A DNA stretch of 64,000 bases from Nelumbo lutea (taxonomy: Eukaryota > Streptophyta > Magnoliopsida > Proteales > Nelumbonaceae), in contig JAKGHH010000002.1 of NCBI GenBank assembly GCA_022828595.1, positions 38,596,222 to 38,660,221 on the forward strand, read 5' to 3'. The first letter of the stretch is position 1, and each line of letters starts with the position of its first letter. The translations under genes and the position numbers were made by a program. The notes beneath the pieces were generated by a model that made no database searches, was not told the origin of the DNA, and saw only the letters and a program-made list of their open reading frames with translations. Of this stretch, positions 10,301-20,107 are shown one piece after another.

Positions 10301-11395
10301 TTTGCAGGTTTGTCTTGCCTGTGCTCCCAATAGCTTTGATGTTCTCTGGATATTCTTTAGCAGCAATGAGAATTCCTATTTCTTCAGATGGTAAAAGTAA
10401 AAGATCACTTCACCACACTAGATGCCATAAACGAATGCAATTGGCTGTACTTTTCCTCCTTGTGACCAATCTTCCAATGGCCTTGTATATGTCTCTGGTT
10501 CATCAGGTAAGATTTTTTCATAAATAGGCCTGGATATAGCTGATCTTGTTTCTTAACATGCTGAAGGTAGTATAATTGTGCTCTTTGGTTCTATTCATTT
10601 TTTTTTTTAAATTTTTGGAAAGAAGATGAAGGTAAAAAAGTCATTGACTTAGCGAAAAGAGCCTTAATCTTGAAAAAGTTGTTTAGCTCATTTCTTGCTT
10701 TGTTCCATTTTTCATTCATCAATTCTTATCTATAATCATGTCAAGCAGAGAGGAAGTGAAGATGTTATGAACTTTTTAGCCAAAGAGGCCCTTGATGAGA
10801 ATGTGAAGAGTATCCTTTTCTTAACGCCTTGTCATGCTACGCCTTACTATTCTACTTTGCATAGCAACCTTCCTATGCGGTTTTTAGATTGCACTCCAAG
10901 GTTGGAACTTATGTACCTTGTCTTAGTTTATTTAGTATTTTTTTTTTGTATTCCTTTTAGTTATTTTTGTGCTATACTGCTATTCTATAGATAATTTTGA
11001 CTTGTACTTAATTTTGTTCTTGCATTTATTTTCCAGTGATGAAAAGGGTATTCCAGATGAGTCGGACCTTTTTATGATGGACCCAGTTGGGTTTGTATCA
11101 AATATGGCGAAGAATTGGTCTTTGCCTAGTCATATATTATTGTTTGACTCCCAGGAGAGATTACTGGAGGAATTTCTGACCTCACATTCTTTTAGAGAGG
11201 TATATGCTAATTTGATTTTCATAACACCAACCTAGAAGGAATTAAACTTGTTGGTTTCATTGTTCTCATTTCAAGCATATTTCTTTTTTCTTAGTCAACC
11301 TTGGTAATTGGCAGATGAAGAGGTTTTTCCATGCACACTTCAAGGTGGACCGGGATCTCCAATCATCTATTGTTGTATATGCCTTGTATCAGTGA
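1366..11395 (+). CDS. PIGB: GPI mannosyltransferase 3 (PIG-B type, GT22 family), nine exons
   Basis: This ER membrane enzyme would add the third mannose to the glycosylphosphatidylinositol anchor precursor, using dolichol-phosphate-mannose. Exons are 1366-1580, 1711-1828, 4942-5046, 5132-5415, 9906-10187, 10308-10506, 10749-10900, 11037-11199 and 11315-11395. All introns are GT-AG and all phases agree, giving 532 residues plus TGA. The GT22 signature NPDEHWQ lies at residues 55-61 in the first luminal loop after a membrane segment. Other plant PIG-B-like blocks are GIRSYLHP, ACAIRPTSA, LDRLMYGSW, SSGGDYYGTH, HWYFTQG, LGHKEFRFVLPVLP and a C-terminal HFKVDRDLQSS. The protein is hydrophobic with many membrane spans. 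The start is the first in-frame ATG; the frame open from 1297 begins only with TTG. Length fits the family. No frameshift or stop was found. Introns 2 (1829-4941) and 4 (5416-9905) hold transposons. Confidence 0.93.
2396..2540 (+). mobile_element. very short LINE 3' end with perfect 15-bp target-site duplication (intron 2)
   Basis: GGGTTGGAGAAAGGT occurs at 2396-2410 and again, identical, at 2526-2540. Between the copies are 115 bp (2411-2525) ending in TTATTTATCAAAAAAAAAAA. The tail resembles the 3' UTR and ATCAAAA tail of the LINE at 7588-7703 (CTCTCT-rich segment, TAATAAAA-like signal, then ATC plus poly(A)). This is a severely 5'-truncated insertion of a LINE, or of a SINE mobilised by it. 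Confidence 0.8.
2830..2955 (+). mobile_element. Au-like SINE (intron 2)
   Basis: The segment contains CTTGGAAACATCCTCTCT, a GGAGTAAGGCTG block, a pyrimidine-rich stretch, and then GGTGGGAGCCTCATGCACTA followed by GGCTGCCCTTT. I recognise this order as the 3' half of the widespread plant Au SINE family (GGTAAGGCTGCGTAC, GGGAGCCT.GTGCAC.GGGCTGCCCTTT). The tRNA-like 5' half is not clear, so the copy is truncated or eroded. The short ORF over it has no coding meaning. Confidence 0.65.
3275..3690 (-). pseudogene. LINE fragment, zinc-binding region joined to the RNase H end (intron 2)
   Basis: Read on the minus strand from about 3690, the frame carries HIWIDPPTPKVKVFCWEAPL. This is the start of the reverse-transcriptase zinc-binding (zf-RVT) region of plant LINEs. 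After NTCYRLQRS it jumps directly to NSLADSLAQTG, the last motif of the LINE RNase H domain. Several hundred bases normally between these motifs are missing, so the copy has an internal deletion, and it ends at 3286. It lies antisense to the host gene in intron 2. Confidence 0.7.
4080..4500 (+). mobile_element. Ty3/gypsy remnant: pol C-terminus, polypurine tract and LTR start (intron 2)
   Basis: One frame gives IHQQYPYINLEDKVVPKGGG, the end of a gypsy chromodomain-containing polyprotein. It is followed by the purine run AAGGGGGGAGGGA at about 4340-4353 and TTGTTAATTTCC, the expected polypurine tract and start of a 3' LTR. Upstream, 4080-4240 reads like the end of a gypsy LTR (ATAAATAAGATTGAGAGAGG). 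The internal region between them would then be almost wholly deleted. LTR limits are not resolved. Confidence 0.5.
5985..7703 (+). mobile_element. 5'-truncated LINE: RT end, zinc-binding region, RNase H, poly(A) (intron 4)
   Basis: The element starts within the reverse transcriptase (LIELFEEVSNLKIN, SLKYLGITLGGNP, and GRITIIKSTL with one shift). It continues through the linker (NKFLLGKWLWRFLGDLNKLW, 6490-6560) and the zf-RVT region (VWGEPIPPRIGAFCWE, then YHLLFSCPF, 6830-7020). A full RNase H domain follows at 7160-7560, then a 3' UTR and GATC plus poly(A) at 7687-7703. It has the same orientation as the host gene. The 5' limit is approximate and I found no clear target-site duplication. Confidence 0.85.
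7081..7587 (+). pseudogene. LINE RNase H domain, open frame
   Basis: The frame is uninterrupted from the tail of the zf-RVT region to a stop at 7585-7587. RNase H motifs are in order: KLNFDGSSEGNPGP (first catalytic Asp), FKAEVYAVLEGI (Glu), IIEGDSKLVLSWL (second Asp) and TANAFANALAKQG. The last motif normally reads N..AD.LA; here Asn replaces the fourth acidic residue. Three other LINE fragments in this window keep Asp there. Removal of RNA from RNA-DNA hybrids would be the ancestral function; this copy is probably inactive. Confidence 0.75.
7704..8410 (+). mobile_element. second LINE fragment with repeated 3' tail (intron 4)
   Basis: Immediately after the previous poly(A), the frame reads NWEDLWVGNNPLKYFYPNLY (7705-7765). 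This is the plant LINE linker between reverse transcriptase and zf-RVT, followed by IDSCIWTGSLSGSFSCVSFF. The coding sense is then lost. At 8305-8405 the unit AACAATGACAGGATAACC with TATCAAAAA occurs nearly three times in tandem. RNase H is absent. The copy is a decayed, deleted LINE. Confidence 0.65.
8585..9126 (+). pseudogene. decayed LINE RNase H with poly(A) (intron 4)
   Basis: KLNFDGSSLENP opens at 8588, followed by SIGGAYNDARANIMAIFLES, VELMAILQGLRVG and IIAEGTSKVVACWL, in broken frames. These are the first three RNase H motif regions of the same LINE family. The middle Asp of EGD has become Thr (EGTSK), and stops follow. The fragment ends in CTCATAAAAAAAAA at 9113-9126. Confidence 0.65.
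9127..9540 (+). pseudogene. LINE fragment from the endonuclease-RT linker (intron 4)
   Basis: PDFIALVERTWDNLHVKGRA begins right after the poly(A) of the previous fragment. Shifted frames then give KKLQQLKEKLKEWN, KVFWRVEEAG, LDRHQVRIKLEQIIHRGE and ICWIQKLRATWVKTGE. This is the conserved linker of plant LINE ORF2 proteins between endonuclease and reverse transcriptase. Several frameshifts and stops make it non-functional. Confidence 0.65.
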
Positions 11396-12109
11396 TGAAA
11401 GTTCTATAGCATTCAAATGAGTTAAGTCATTGGAACCCATTTAATTGGCATAAGAGTTTTTTTTTTCTCAAATTTTATAATGTTATTTATTTGAGTTGGT
11501 TTTGACCCTGAAGCCACTGCAGGAGATTCATTCTTTTGATATGTAACAAAATCATGATTTTAGTTCCTACTATCTCTTGGTGTTTATTTCATTCCAGTGT
11601 ATGGTTTTACTAGAGGGTGTTTGGTATGTCTGTGTTTCAAGAACATTTTGTTGCCTCAGCTTGCCTCATTAGCATTTATGCAGAATTGGGAATGAAATAT
11701 CTTTGGTTATTCTGCTTCATGCAAAAATTGTGGTGAAATGGCATGCCTAGAATTTTGGGCAGAGGGGTAGATTCTTGAGTCACCTTTTTGATATTTCTCA
11801 ATTTTGGGGTGGTGGTGTAGCAAATACTAGCAATGCACCCTCTGATGTGAACATTAAAAGTGAACCAAAACACTTCTCATGTAACATCCTTTTTTCTTTT
11901 GAGGACAAGATAACCTCAAACAAGGAGAGACATGACATGCCACCCCCAAAATTGGGGGTAGGATTAGATAATAAACTGAAAGTATCATACTCATATGTTA
12001 CTTGTTGCCAAAAAGTATTTTAATAATAAAAATAAAGCAATTTAAATAACCTAATCAGTATCATACTCAAAGTATCATCCTGTTTTCTTTTGTGGGTTGT
12101 TGCATTTTT
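11396..12109. other. 3' flank of the mannosyltransferase gene, no gene seen
   Basis: This should contain the 3' UTR and terminator of the mannosyltransferase gene. It is AT-rich with homopolymer T runs (11460-11466). Short open frames on both strands show no recognisable motif and no codon bias. Confidence 0.4.
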
Positions 12110-12937
12110 TGATAGTAAACAGAAAAGTTTTATTAAAAACAAAAAGAAGATGATTATGATCACTCGGGTGTTGAGGAAGCACTGGGGAAGAAAAGTCAAT
12201 AGAAGCTTTCAGAATTGCATTTTTGTAATTCAAGTACATCCCAAAAATTAGCCCCTAAATTTGAATGACAAACTTGTGCAGATTCAGGTAGTATAAGCAC
12301 CCAATCTGCAACACACTTTCCAATGGCTGCCACAATCTTCTCAATCTTCCATAGCTTGTCTTCAAACACTCTTCTGTTTCTTTCTCTCCAGATGGACCAA
12401 CATACAGCAAATGGAATACAGCTACACACCACCTTAGCTTTCTTGCTTCCTCTAAGTGGTGGCCACTTGGAAAAAGATTTCAGCCAAGGACCTTGGTTGA
12501 AAGACTTGCATATTGAAGAGTGCTGAGTAAAACTTCCAGCAAAAGCCATAAATTCTACAAGAGAAGAACAAATGAAATATTGTTTCATTGTTCTCTTTGC
12601 ACATAAAACATACATTTTCCAGGCTGAGCCCTCGGATTTTTAGGTGATCTGCAGTTAAAATACTATCCATAGCCACCAGCCACGCAAAGGCTTCTTCTAC
12701 CCTTGGAGGGACAAGATTACCCCACACACCTTCACAACTGTTTGCATCCACCTGGATCCTTAACAAAGCTGAATAAAAGGATTTCACAGTAAACCTCCCA
12801 TTCTTTCATTCCTTCCATCACAACTCGCCCCTTGAAGAACTTGACACCTTTGAATTTTCCAGCACTTCCAAGTTCCAATAAGACACTCCTCCCCCTACCT
12901 ATCCAAAAGAGCATACTGAATTTAGGACTCCAGTCAT
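12110..12937 (-). pseudogene. minus-strand LINE 3' part (zinc-binding region)
   Basis: On the minus strand the frames at 12787-12452 and 12615-12196 together give VWGNLVPPRVEEAFAWLVAM, LKIRGLSLENVCFMCKENNE and IFHLFFSC. This is the Cys/His zinc-binding region of plant LINE ORF2. It is followed by CWSIWRERNRRVFEDK, the usual sequence just after zf-RVT. A frameshift separates the two parts. The 3' end is marked by ACTATCAAAAAA on the minus strand at 12110-12115. Confidence 0.75.
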
Positions 12938-13910
12938 TTTTTTTTTTTCGGATCAATACTCCAGATCAATCAATTTATCCCCACTCATCTCATAGAATGG
13001 GCTGATAGTGGTCTCGATCGTGGAGGAAGGGATTCAAAAAATCCGAGTCTGATGCTTCATTGGGAGATTTGAAAAAAAATCAAGAGCCTCAAACAAAACC
13101 CATTTAGTGCATGTTACAAAAGTTTTTTCACTTCTGAAAGATGGCCTTGTGGGGGCTGGCCCGACTAACAAAATTGAAAAGATGTACAAAAGGAAAGGGA
13201 TAAAATCTAGAGGCCCAAATGGCTCTAGATTTTTGCCTCCAGCTCACCTCTCTTCCCTCTGAATTATTCTTTCCAAATCACTCCCTAGACACTCTTTCCA
13301 CCTCAGCAGCCAAGGACAAATTATCTTCCTCCAAAGTTCAACCTGTCCAGCCGTGCCAATTTTTCTAGCACATCCTTCTTCCTGCTATCCAAGTTTCTAA
13401 ACACCTCCTTATTTCCATCCCTTCATTTTCTCCTTGAGCATCTATAATTTTTTAATTAATATGAACCCCACTTAATTGAAAAGGTCTAGCACCAACCCGC
13501 AAAAGTTTGGATGATCTAACCACATGTTCTCGAATTGAAAAGGTCTAGCACCTGCCACCTCTACAAACCTCTGCAGAAATATGTGTTTATGGTTTGAAAG
13601 GAAGAAAAGGTAGAGCCTCCTGGACTACATCACCAAACTTCTTTCACCCAGTCTGCTAAAAACAAGAATCTATCCAACCTTCTTAGTATTGCCGGATGCT
13701 GTCCATTTGTCCAGGTGAACCTTCCACCATTTAAAGGTGGATCAACAAGCCCAAGTGAAGTGATGAAATTCCCAAACCTCCTCTTCCCCACACCAACGCT
13801 TCTCTCCCTCCCCCCTTTCATCTCATTCAACCTTCTTACAACATTAAAATCCCCTCTCAAAAAAGAAAAAAAAAAAAGAACCAAGGATCCCTCATGTCTG
13901 TCTAATTTCC
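12938..13910 (-). pseudogene. minus-strand LINE: endonuclease and linker, internally deleted
   Basis: At 13884-13630 (minus) the endonuclease/exonuclease domain reads RGDFNVVRRLNEMKGG, FGNFITSLGLVDPPLNGGRF and TWTNGQ, then RRLDRFLFLADW. This is the GDFN and RLDR core of the APE-type endonuclease of plant LINEs. At about 13440-13200 the linker (LKEKMKGW, SDLERIIQREER) follows in broken frames. The reverse transcriptase is missing. The copy ends in GATCCGAAAAAAAA near 12938-12952, directly upstream of the previous LINE fragment. Confidence 0.7.
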
Positions 13911-13959
13911 TCTAGCTCCTCCCAGAAATCCCTCCTCCCTTCTTCTTTCGGCTTATAGA

Positions 13960-14690
13960 CATTTTTTTGATCAATAAGATAATATTTTATTAGTTATTGA
14001 TAAAAAAAGATAATATTTTATTAGAGCCAAATAAGAAAGTTACAACAGGGTGAGGAGGCTTTTCTCCCAAAATACAGTTTGACAGTTCTGCCCAAAACAT
14101 TTGATGTCATAGCCCCTTGTTTAGCTAGAGTATCTACCATCCCATTTGTTGTTCTTCTCACCCATTTGAAAATAACATTCAACTCCCTTGCAGTGCTCTC
14201 AGTCTCCCTAAATGTATGCCTATAGATCCAAGGGATTTGGGTGCTACATCTTGTCTAGGAGATGACCACCTGAGAGTCTCCTTCCACTTCCAAATTAAGG
14301 AATCCAAAACGCTTGGCAAATTTGAGTCCATGTAGAAGTCCAAATAGTTCTGCTGTCAGTGCATCCCTATTTTCTAGAGGCCCTGAATACATAGCTAACA
14401 CCTTTCCTCCTGAGTCCCTAAAGACACCTCCTAACCCAGCCTCATCTTGGTTACCAAGAAGAATTTAAAATGACAATCTGTACCCCTCATTTGTTAAGTG
14501 TTGGGTTCTTCATGCTTGATGTCTTCCTTTTCATGCTTGGTCTCTGCACTTGGTGACTTTCTGATCTCTGTATCTTCATGGTTTGAACTTTCCGACCTGA
14601 GCTGCTTGATCCATCTCTTTTTTATCAGTTTTTGTACCTGAATGTCTACAGGAAATAATCTTGAGTCCAAGCAGGGTAGATTCCTAAGAG
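13960..14690 (-). pseudogene. minus-strand LINE RNase H end
   Basis: Minus-strand translation from about 14450 gives AGLGGVFRDSGGKVLAMYSG, LTAELFGLLHGLKFAKRFGF and LEVEGDSQVVIS. One stop replaces the usual Trp. It continues with IFKWVRRTTNGMVDTLAKQG. RNase H acidic motifs E, D and the final D are kept. The 3' tail has TAATAAAATATTATCT in two tandem copies and ends in GATCAAAAAAA at about 13963-13970. The piece at 14690-14480 has no family I recognise. Confidence 0.7.
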
Positions 14691-15636
14691 TGATTAGCCA
14701 GATGTGCTATAAGTAATTAAGAGTTGCTATTGACACTTGTCTTTTTGTGTCCCCAGTTCCAGATACATATTATTTCCTTTCACATTTCTATTGGCCTCGT
14801 ATATAATAGTTCTCGAGCTTCCTGGAATTGACTGTTGATGCAAACCTTAATTCCCTAGAGTAATTCTTTCTTTTTTCTTTTAAGTTTCCTTTTATCAGTT
14901 TTTCCTATTACATAAATTGTTAATTGATTATTTATAAGATAAAACTTTTGTTCTGTAATTATAATTGAGATTAGTTTTTTTTTAAATTTTCCCTGTAGTT
15001 AGTTGGGTAAAGAACTGATTACTGCTGCTTTGGTTTTGAATTTATGTTTTGGTTAATACTGTAACATGCTTGTTGTTCCTTAGTTTTCATTTCATTGCAA
15101 ATGGCTTTTTGATATGATCTCAATTTGTTAAGATGGACTGCTTTTTGTAAGTCTCTTATTATTTTTGTTCATGGCTCTCAAAGCTGTTCTGAAATATTCA
15201 ATGGGTAGAACCTACCTCCCGAGTCCTGATTGAATGTGCACCTTGGATTTTCATTAATATGTTACCATGGCTGAAGTACTGCACCCCATTGAGAGGATGA
15301 AGGAACCCAGTGTTGAGTAGATTGGGATTGTCATTACTTTTGTATTCCAGAAGATGTACATCTGGGTTCATAGTCAGAGGGTGAAATAACCATTTAAGTA
15401 TTTAATACAAAAGTTTATAGAAGAAAGGAGACAAATTCAATTTTGCTGTACTTCCATTGAGGCCATTGTTCTTTCTACTTAATAGTGAGGATAACTATAG
15501 AAGAAAGGAAAGCTTTCATTGTTATGCAACTGGTGAATTATTGTGACCTTTCACTTCCTATTTCATATTTGTTTCTCTCTTTTAGATTCATTTATGTCCA
15601 TCTTCTTTTTCTTGACTAGTCTTAGTGCGACTCTTC
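14691..15636. other. intergenic stretch, no gene seen
   Basis: AT-rich DNA between the minus-strand LINE cluster and the first Copia element. No frame with recognisable motifs, no tandem array and no terminal repeats were found. Confidence 0.35.
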
Positions 15637-15641
15637 CATTT

Positions 15642-15887
15642 TGTTGAGAGTTGTTTTATGTTAGCAAGGTTATTGATGTCATTGTGGCTAAGTTGCTAAA
15701 GAGATGCCTAATTAAGGGCATTTGTGTAATATTTCATCATTATATAAATACCAAAACTAGGGGCCATGTGAATCAAGTTAGACACACCCTATTTGTTCAT
15801 CTTCTTTTATTTTGTTTTCCCACCTCTTCTTCATCTTTTCAATATTTCACTGTTGCTTCATTAGGTTCAAACTCAAATATCACGAGT
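15642..15887 (+). repeat. 5' LTR of Copia-1
   Basis: This 246-bp LTR starts TGTTGAGAGTTGTTTTAT and matches 19394-19493 plus 25474-25620 (together 247 bp). Shared blocks include AGCAAGG.TATT.ATGTCATT, CACCTAATTAA-like segments and CAAACTCAAATAT. It is followed by TGGTATCATAGCTC, one change from the initiator-tRNA-Met primer-binding sequence TGGTATCAGAGC. TATATAAATACC at about 15742 is the likely LTR TATA box. Confidence 0.8.
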
Positions 15888-16459
15888 TGGTATCATAGCT
15901 CATTTTAAATTGTCAACTGCTGATGTCAACATCGCTGGAGGATGACATCAGTAGGTTGTATGACCAGCTGATGCTTGAGAGGGAGATGACTGTACCACTA
16001 GGTTGATCTCAATTTGAGAAGAATTTTGGTGCATATTTGAGGTGGATCTGATTTTGGTTTGATATTTTTCCATATTTTATGGATCTAAAACGAAAAGAAT
16101 TAAAAAAATCTCATTTTGGGAAATCTGTTTCGGTGAGATGGTAAGGGTTTTTTTTTTCCAGAAGTTTTGTTGATGTTGTTTGGTTTATATGAAAACTTGC
16201 GAGAGATCAAAATTGATCTCATAGCATTTGGATGAGTTTTAAGGGAGTTGTGATGTTTTCTCTCCCTTACATTTACTGCCAGTTCTTGTTTTCTTTGTCT
16301 AGGCCCTAGGGCAATGTGAAATCTTATAATTGATACTGAGGCTCTTGTTTGATCAAGTATTGTTATCAGAGCTTTTCTGAATGCTGTTTTTCATTTGTAG
16401 AGGGGCTTCTTTTGTGTGTTTTTGGCTTTCCAAATTTTTTAATGTTTGTTTTTTGAATA

Positions 16460-16945
16460 TGGCTACCCTGGGAGATTTTGCAAATTAGTTCTTGTGGTTC
16501 TATGGGAATAGGTAACTATTCTGATAGTCAAATAACCACCATCTAACTTGATGGAAACAATTTTCTTGAGTGAAGTCAATGGGTATACCCTCTGGATTTG
16601 CTTGCACAACAAGCTTTGGTTAGTCTATGTCTTGTGAAGATAGTTTTGATTGTTATCAAGTCTGTAAGTTATCTAAACATTGTAGATTGACTTTTCTTTC
16701 TAGTAATAAAAGAAGTTCCATTCCTTTCCAGTTGGTTTATACTGATGTGTGGGTATCCTACTCCTTTGCTTACATGGGTAGTTACCCTTGTTTTTTATTG
16801 TTCATTGATGACTTTTCTTGATGCACCTGGCTATATTTGATGGACAGGAATGAAGTGCCACAATTAATTACAAATTTTTGTTCTATGGTGGAGAATCAAT
16901 ATGATACAAGAATAAAGATCTTGCATTCAACAATGCAAGTATCTT
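16460..16945 (+). pseudogene. Copia-1 gag start fused to integrase by deletion
   Basis: The frames give NNYSDSQITTI.LDGN-like gag N-terminal sequence at about 16510-16570. Within about 60 bases they jump to SFDCYQVCKLSKHCRLTF, SSNKRSSIPFQLVYTDVW and CFLLFIDDFS (16640-16820). The latter are the zinc-binding end, first catalytic Asp and following block of Copia integrase. Most of gag and all protease are missing. The integrase stops at TGA right after IDDFS and is later cut by a LINE. Confidence 0.65.
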
Positions 16946-17730
16946 GAAAGAAATTCAAATAACTTTTTACAAGAAAATTTCTTCAGAGGTAAAGGATAAG
17001 GTTGTGATGGAATGGAATCCACTGACCAGTCCAAGAATGAAGCTTAACTTCAATGGCAGCTTTCTAGGCAATCCAGGACCGGTAGGTATTGGAGGTGTAA
17101 TCAAAGATTTACTATTAAAGCTTTGTTTTCAGGATCCATTGGAATTAAATGTTCTGTTAAAGTGGAAATCTTGGCATTGTTGCAAGGATTGAGGATAGCT
17201 AAGAAACTAGTAATTAGACTGCTGGAGGCGGAGGGAGATGCTAAGGTTGTCATTTCTTGGTTGAGCAGTAGTATCAGGAGTATGGGGTTACAGGTAGACA
17301 ATGAGGGAAATTCAGTCTTTAGGTAAGGATGTGGGAGCCACTTTCAACTGGGTTCGGAAATCAGAAAATGGATCAGCAGATTATATGTTGGGCTGAATTT
17401 TAATTGCTGTTATTAAAAATATGGGTTCCTGAATACATATTGGGTAAATTTGTAGTCTTATTTGTCTTTAATCAATGAAATCAATTGCCTATCAAAAAAA
17501 AAAAAAAAAAAAGAAAAGGAATTTTGAGGTGATGCAATTGATACATTGGTGTATCTCATCAATTGGTTGCTATCAGAGGTCTTTAGCTAAGGATGTGGTG
17601 CTACCTTCAACTGGGTTAGGAGATCAGAAAATGGATTGGAAAATTATATGGATAAATAGGGAGTGCATAGAGATCAATTGTTTTGGGCTGAATTGTGATT
17701 GCTGTTGTTCGAGATGTGACTTTTATTGAA
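16946..17730 (+). pseudogene. LINE RNase H fragments inside Copia-1
   Basis: MKLNFNGSFLGNPGPVGIGG, then KVEILALLQGLRIAKKL and AEGDAKVVISWL in a shifted frame, form a LINE RNase H domain at 17035-17330. It ends in CCTATC plus a long A run at 17488-17513. A second, diverged copy of the RNase H end follows at about 17566-17715: TAAGGATGTGG, CTTCAACTGGGTT and CAGAAAATGGAT all recur from 17312-17380. Copia-1 sequence resumes near 17735. At least two LINE pieces are therefore joined here. Confidence 0.65.
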
Positions 17731-17734
17731 GATG

Positions 17735-19393
17735 TTCCTTTTCTCTCCTGCCTTGCCTCTCTTTAGGGGGTTAATTCTAATGAAGAGAGGACTCTTGTTT
17801 GTCTTCCTAATCCTATTCATTTAGATCATTCTCTTTTTTCTTCTTGTAGTCCTATTAAGTCTGTAAACAAGCCAGAGTTGCAGGTTTATGCCAGGCACAA
17901 GGTGACTCTAGAGATAGAGCAACCATTTCAATTAGATACCTTAGACCAAGGTAACCCTAACCCTTACCATTAAAAGAACCTAAAAGGAAGGAGATTATGG
18001 TGCAAGAAATGGATACACTTATTAAGAACCCGACATGAGAACTTGTTGGCCTTCCTCAAGCAAGAATTCTGTTAGCTATAAGTGGATGTACACCATGAAG
18101 TATGGGCCACATGGGTTAATTGAATGATACAAGGCTTGTCTAGTTGCTAAAGATACACTTAGACTTGTGGTATTGACTATCAAGAGACATTTGCTCCTGT
18201 TGCGAAGATGAGTTCAATCAGAGTTATTCTTTCATTTAGTTTCTCACTTCTCTTGGCCACTATATCAAATGGATGTGAAGAATGTATTCCTAAACAAGGA
18301 TCTTTAGGTGGAGTTGTTCATGGATTTACCACTGGGTCTCAGCATTCCTAACAGTGTAGGAAAAGTATATGGACTGATGAGTTGAAGCAATCATTGAGAG
18401 CATGGTTTGATTGTTTTAGCGTTAATGACCTTGTTGATCGCCTATGTGAATGACATTGTCATCACAGTTGGAAATCCTGTAGAAATTGTCAAGGGGTTTC
18501 TTTCTTCTGAATTTGAGATTAATGACTTTGGAAATCTTAAATATTTATTAGGCATTAAGGTGGTAATATCCACAGGAGAAATCTTTCTCTTAGAGAAAAT
18601 ATGTATTAAATCTTCTATAGGAGATAGGCAAGTTGGGAGCTAAGCCAGGTGAGACTCTGATAAACCCAAACCATAGATTGGGGGCTGATGATAGTGATAT
18701 ATTATCTGATTGAGGTATGTACTGAAGACTTGTGAGGAGGTTGTTATTATCTCTTCTTAGCTAGGCTCTACATCTCTTATGTAGTCAGTGTTGTAAGCCA
18801 ATAGATGCATCAACCTAGAGCATCTCATTTGCATTCTGTGTAGAGGTTCTTGTCGTACTTAAAGGGTACTCTAGGGAAGGGATTACTCTAAACTTTCCAT
18901 GGATACCTCTCGTTAGAAGCATATAGTGATATTGACTAGGCCGGTTCTGTTGTTGACTAATGTCCTACCTCAAGATATTGTGTATTTGTTGGTGGTAACA
19001 TTGTCTCTTTGAGGAGTAAAAGCAAACTGTGATGGCCTAGTCAAGTGCTGAATCTGTATATAGGGCAATGACCCACAAAATGTCTGAATTATTATGGCTA
19101 ACTAAAAAAATCCTTTTACTGAAATAGTATCCAGGATGATAAACTTATGAAGCTTTATTGTGACAATCAGGCAACTACTAATATTGCTCAATCTGATTGT
19201 ACCGGACACATTGGTATTGACAGACATTTATCAATGAACAAGTAGCAAATGGTGATGTTTGCCTCCCATTTGTGAAATTAAAGGATCAGTTGGTTGACTA
19301 CTTGACAAAAAGGATTTCCAAGATCCAAGTTGAAAATTAACATTGGAAAGTTGACATGTATGAAGTATGATATCTATGCCATATTGAGGGGAT
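17735..19393 (+). pseudogene. Copia-1 reverse transcriptase and RNase H, decayed
   Basis: In shifting frames the sequence reads SYKWMYTMKYGPHGLIE, GIDYQETFAPVAKMSS and MDVKN.FLN (18075-18300). YVNDIVIT with an Asn in place of Asp at the YVDD catalytic site follows near 18430, then FEINDFGNLKYLLGIKV. RNase H traces (EAYSDID, SLRSKSK, LYCDNQATTNIAQ) lie at 18910-19200. Many stops are TAG or TGA in place of Trp, Gln or Arg codons, consistent with C-to-T decay. Confidence 0.75.
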
Positions 19394-19493
19394 TGTTGGA
19401 AATTGTTTTATTTTAGCAAGGCTATTTATGTCATTGTGGCGAACTTGGTAAGGAGGCACCTAATTAAAGGCATTTATGTAATATTCCATCACC
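19394..19493 (+). repeat. 3' LTR of Copia-1, left part
   Basis: It starts TGTTGGAAATTGTTTTATTT right after a GAGGGGAT polypurine tract and matches the first 100 bp of the 5' LTR at 15642. It is interrupted at CCATCACC by the hAT-type MITE and resumes at 25474. Confidence 0.8.
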
Positions 19494-19775
19494 TAGGGGT
19501 GATCATGAAAAACCGAAAAACCGAACTGAACCGATGAGACTAAACCAAAATTTCTAGTTAACTGAACCAATGGGTTCAGTTTTGGTTCAGTATTTTCAAA
19601 AACCAAAGGTACTGGTTAAGTTTCGGTTAACCATAATAAAAAACTAGCGGTTAACTGAACCGGCCAATATACATATATTTATATATATTATCTATATATT
19701 TATGTATATTATCTATATATTATAAATGAATATATATGCATCATATATAAATATATATTTATAATATAATGTTTT

Positions 19776-20107
19776 TTTAGTGAGAATGGGCCGAATGGTT
19801 CCTAGTGTTCTTTATTTCCTTTAAGTAGTGTTTAAAAGTTATGTTTCTTAGTTATGGGCCTTATGGGCTTTCTTTTATTTTCTTTAATTATTTCTTTAGT
19901 GCTGGCTGCCCCATTAAGGGCATCCAAGTAATTGTACTCAGACTTAGAACTATTAATTGAAGTGATGAAAGGGGGCTAGAGAGGTTCAAATTCTTCTTTT
20001 CTCTCTTCCCTTCTTTTCTATTACTGAAACTTCTTTTCTTCTTCTTTTTCTCTCTCTTTTCTTCTTTTCTTGCATTATCTGAATTACTGTAGGTGTAATT
20101 TTCAACT
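19776..20107 (+). repeat. 5' LTR of Copia-2
   Basis: This 332-bp LTR is paired with 24910-25242. Both contain CTAGTGTTCTTTATTTCC, TTATGGGCCTTA.GGGC, CCAAGTAATTGTACTCAGAC and the end TTACTGTAGGT.TAATTTTC. This copy carries an extra 10 bp (GAATGGTTCC) near its start. The 3' copy carries an extra AGAGAG-type unit and TTCTTCCACAACC. The first base pair is mutated (TTTAG for TGTAG). Confidence 0.85.

Noticed and set aside
15651..15908. 85-codon frame at the start of Copia-1
   Set aside because: It lies wholly within the LTR and primer-binding region.
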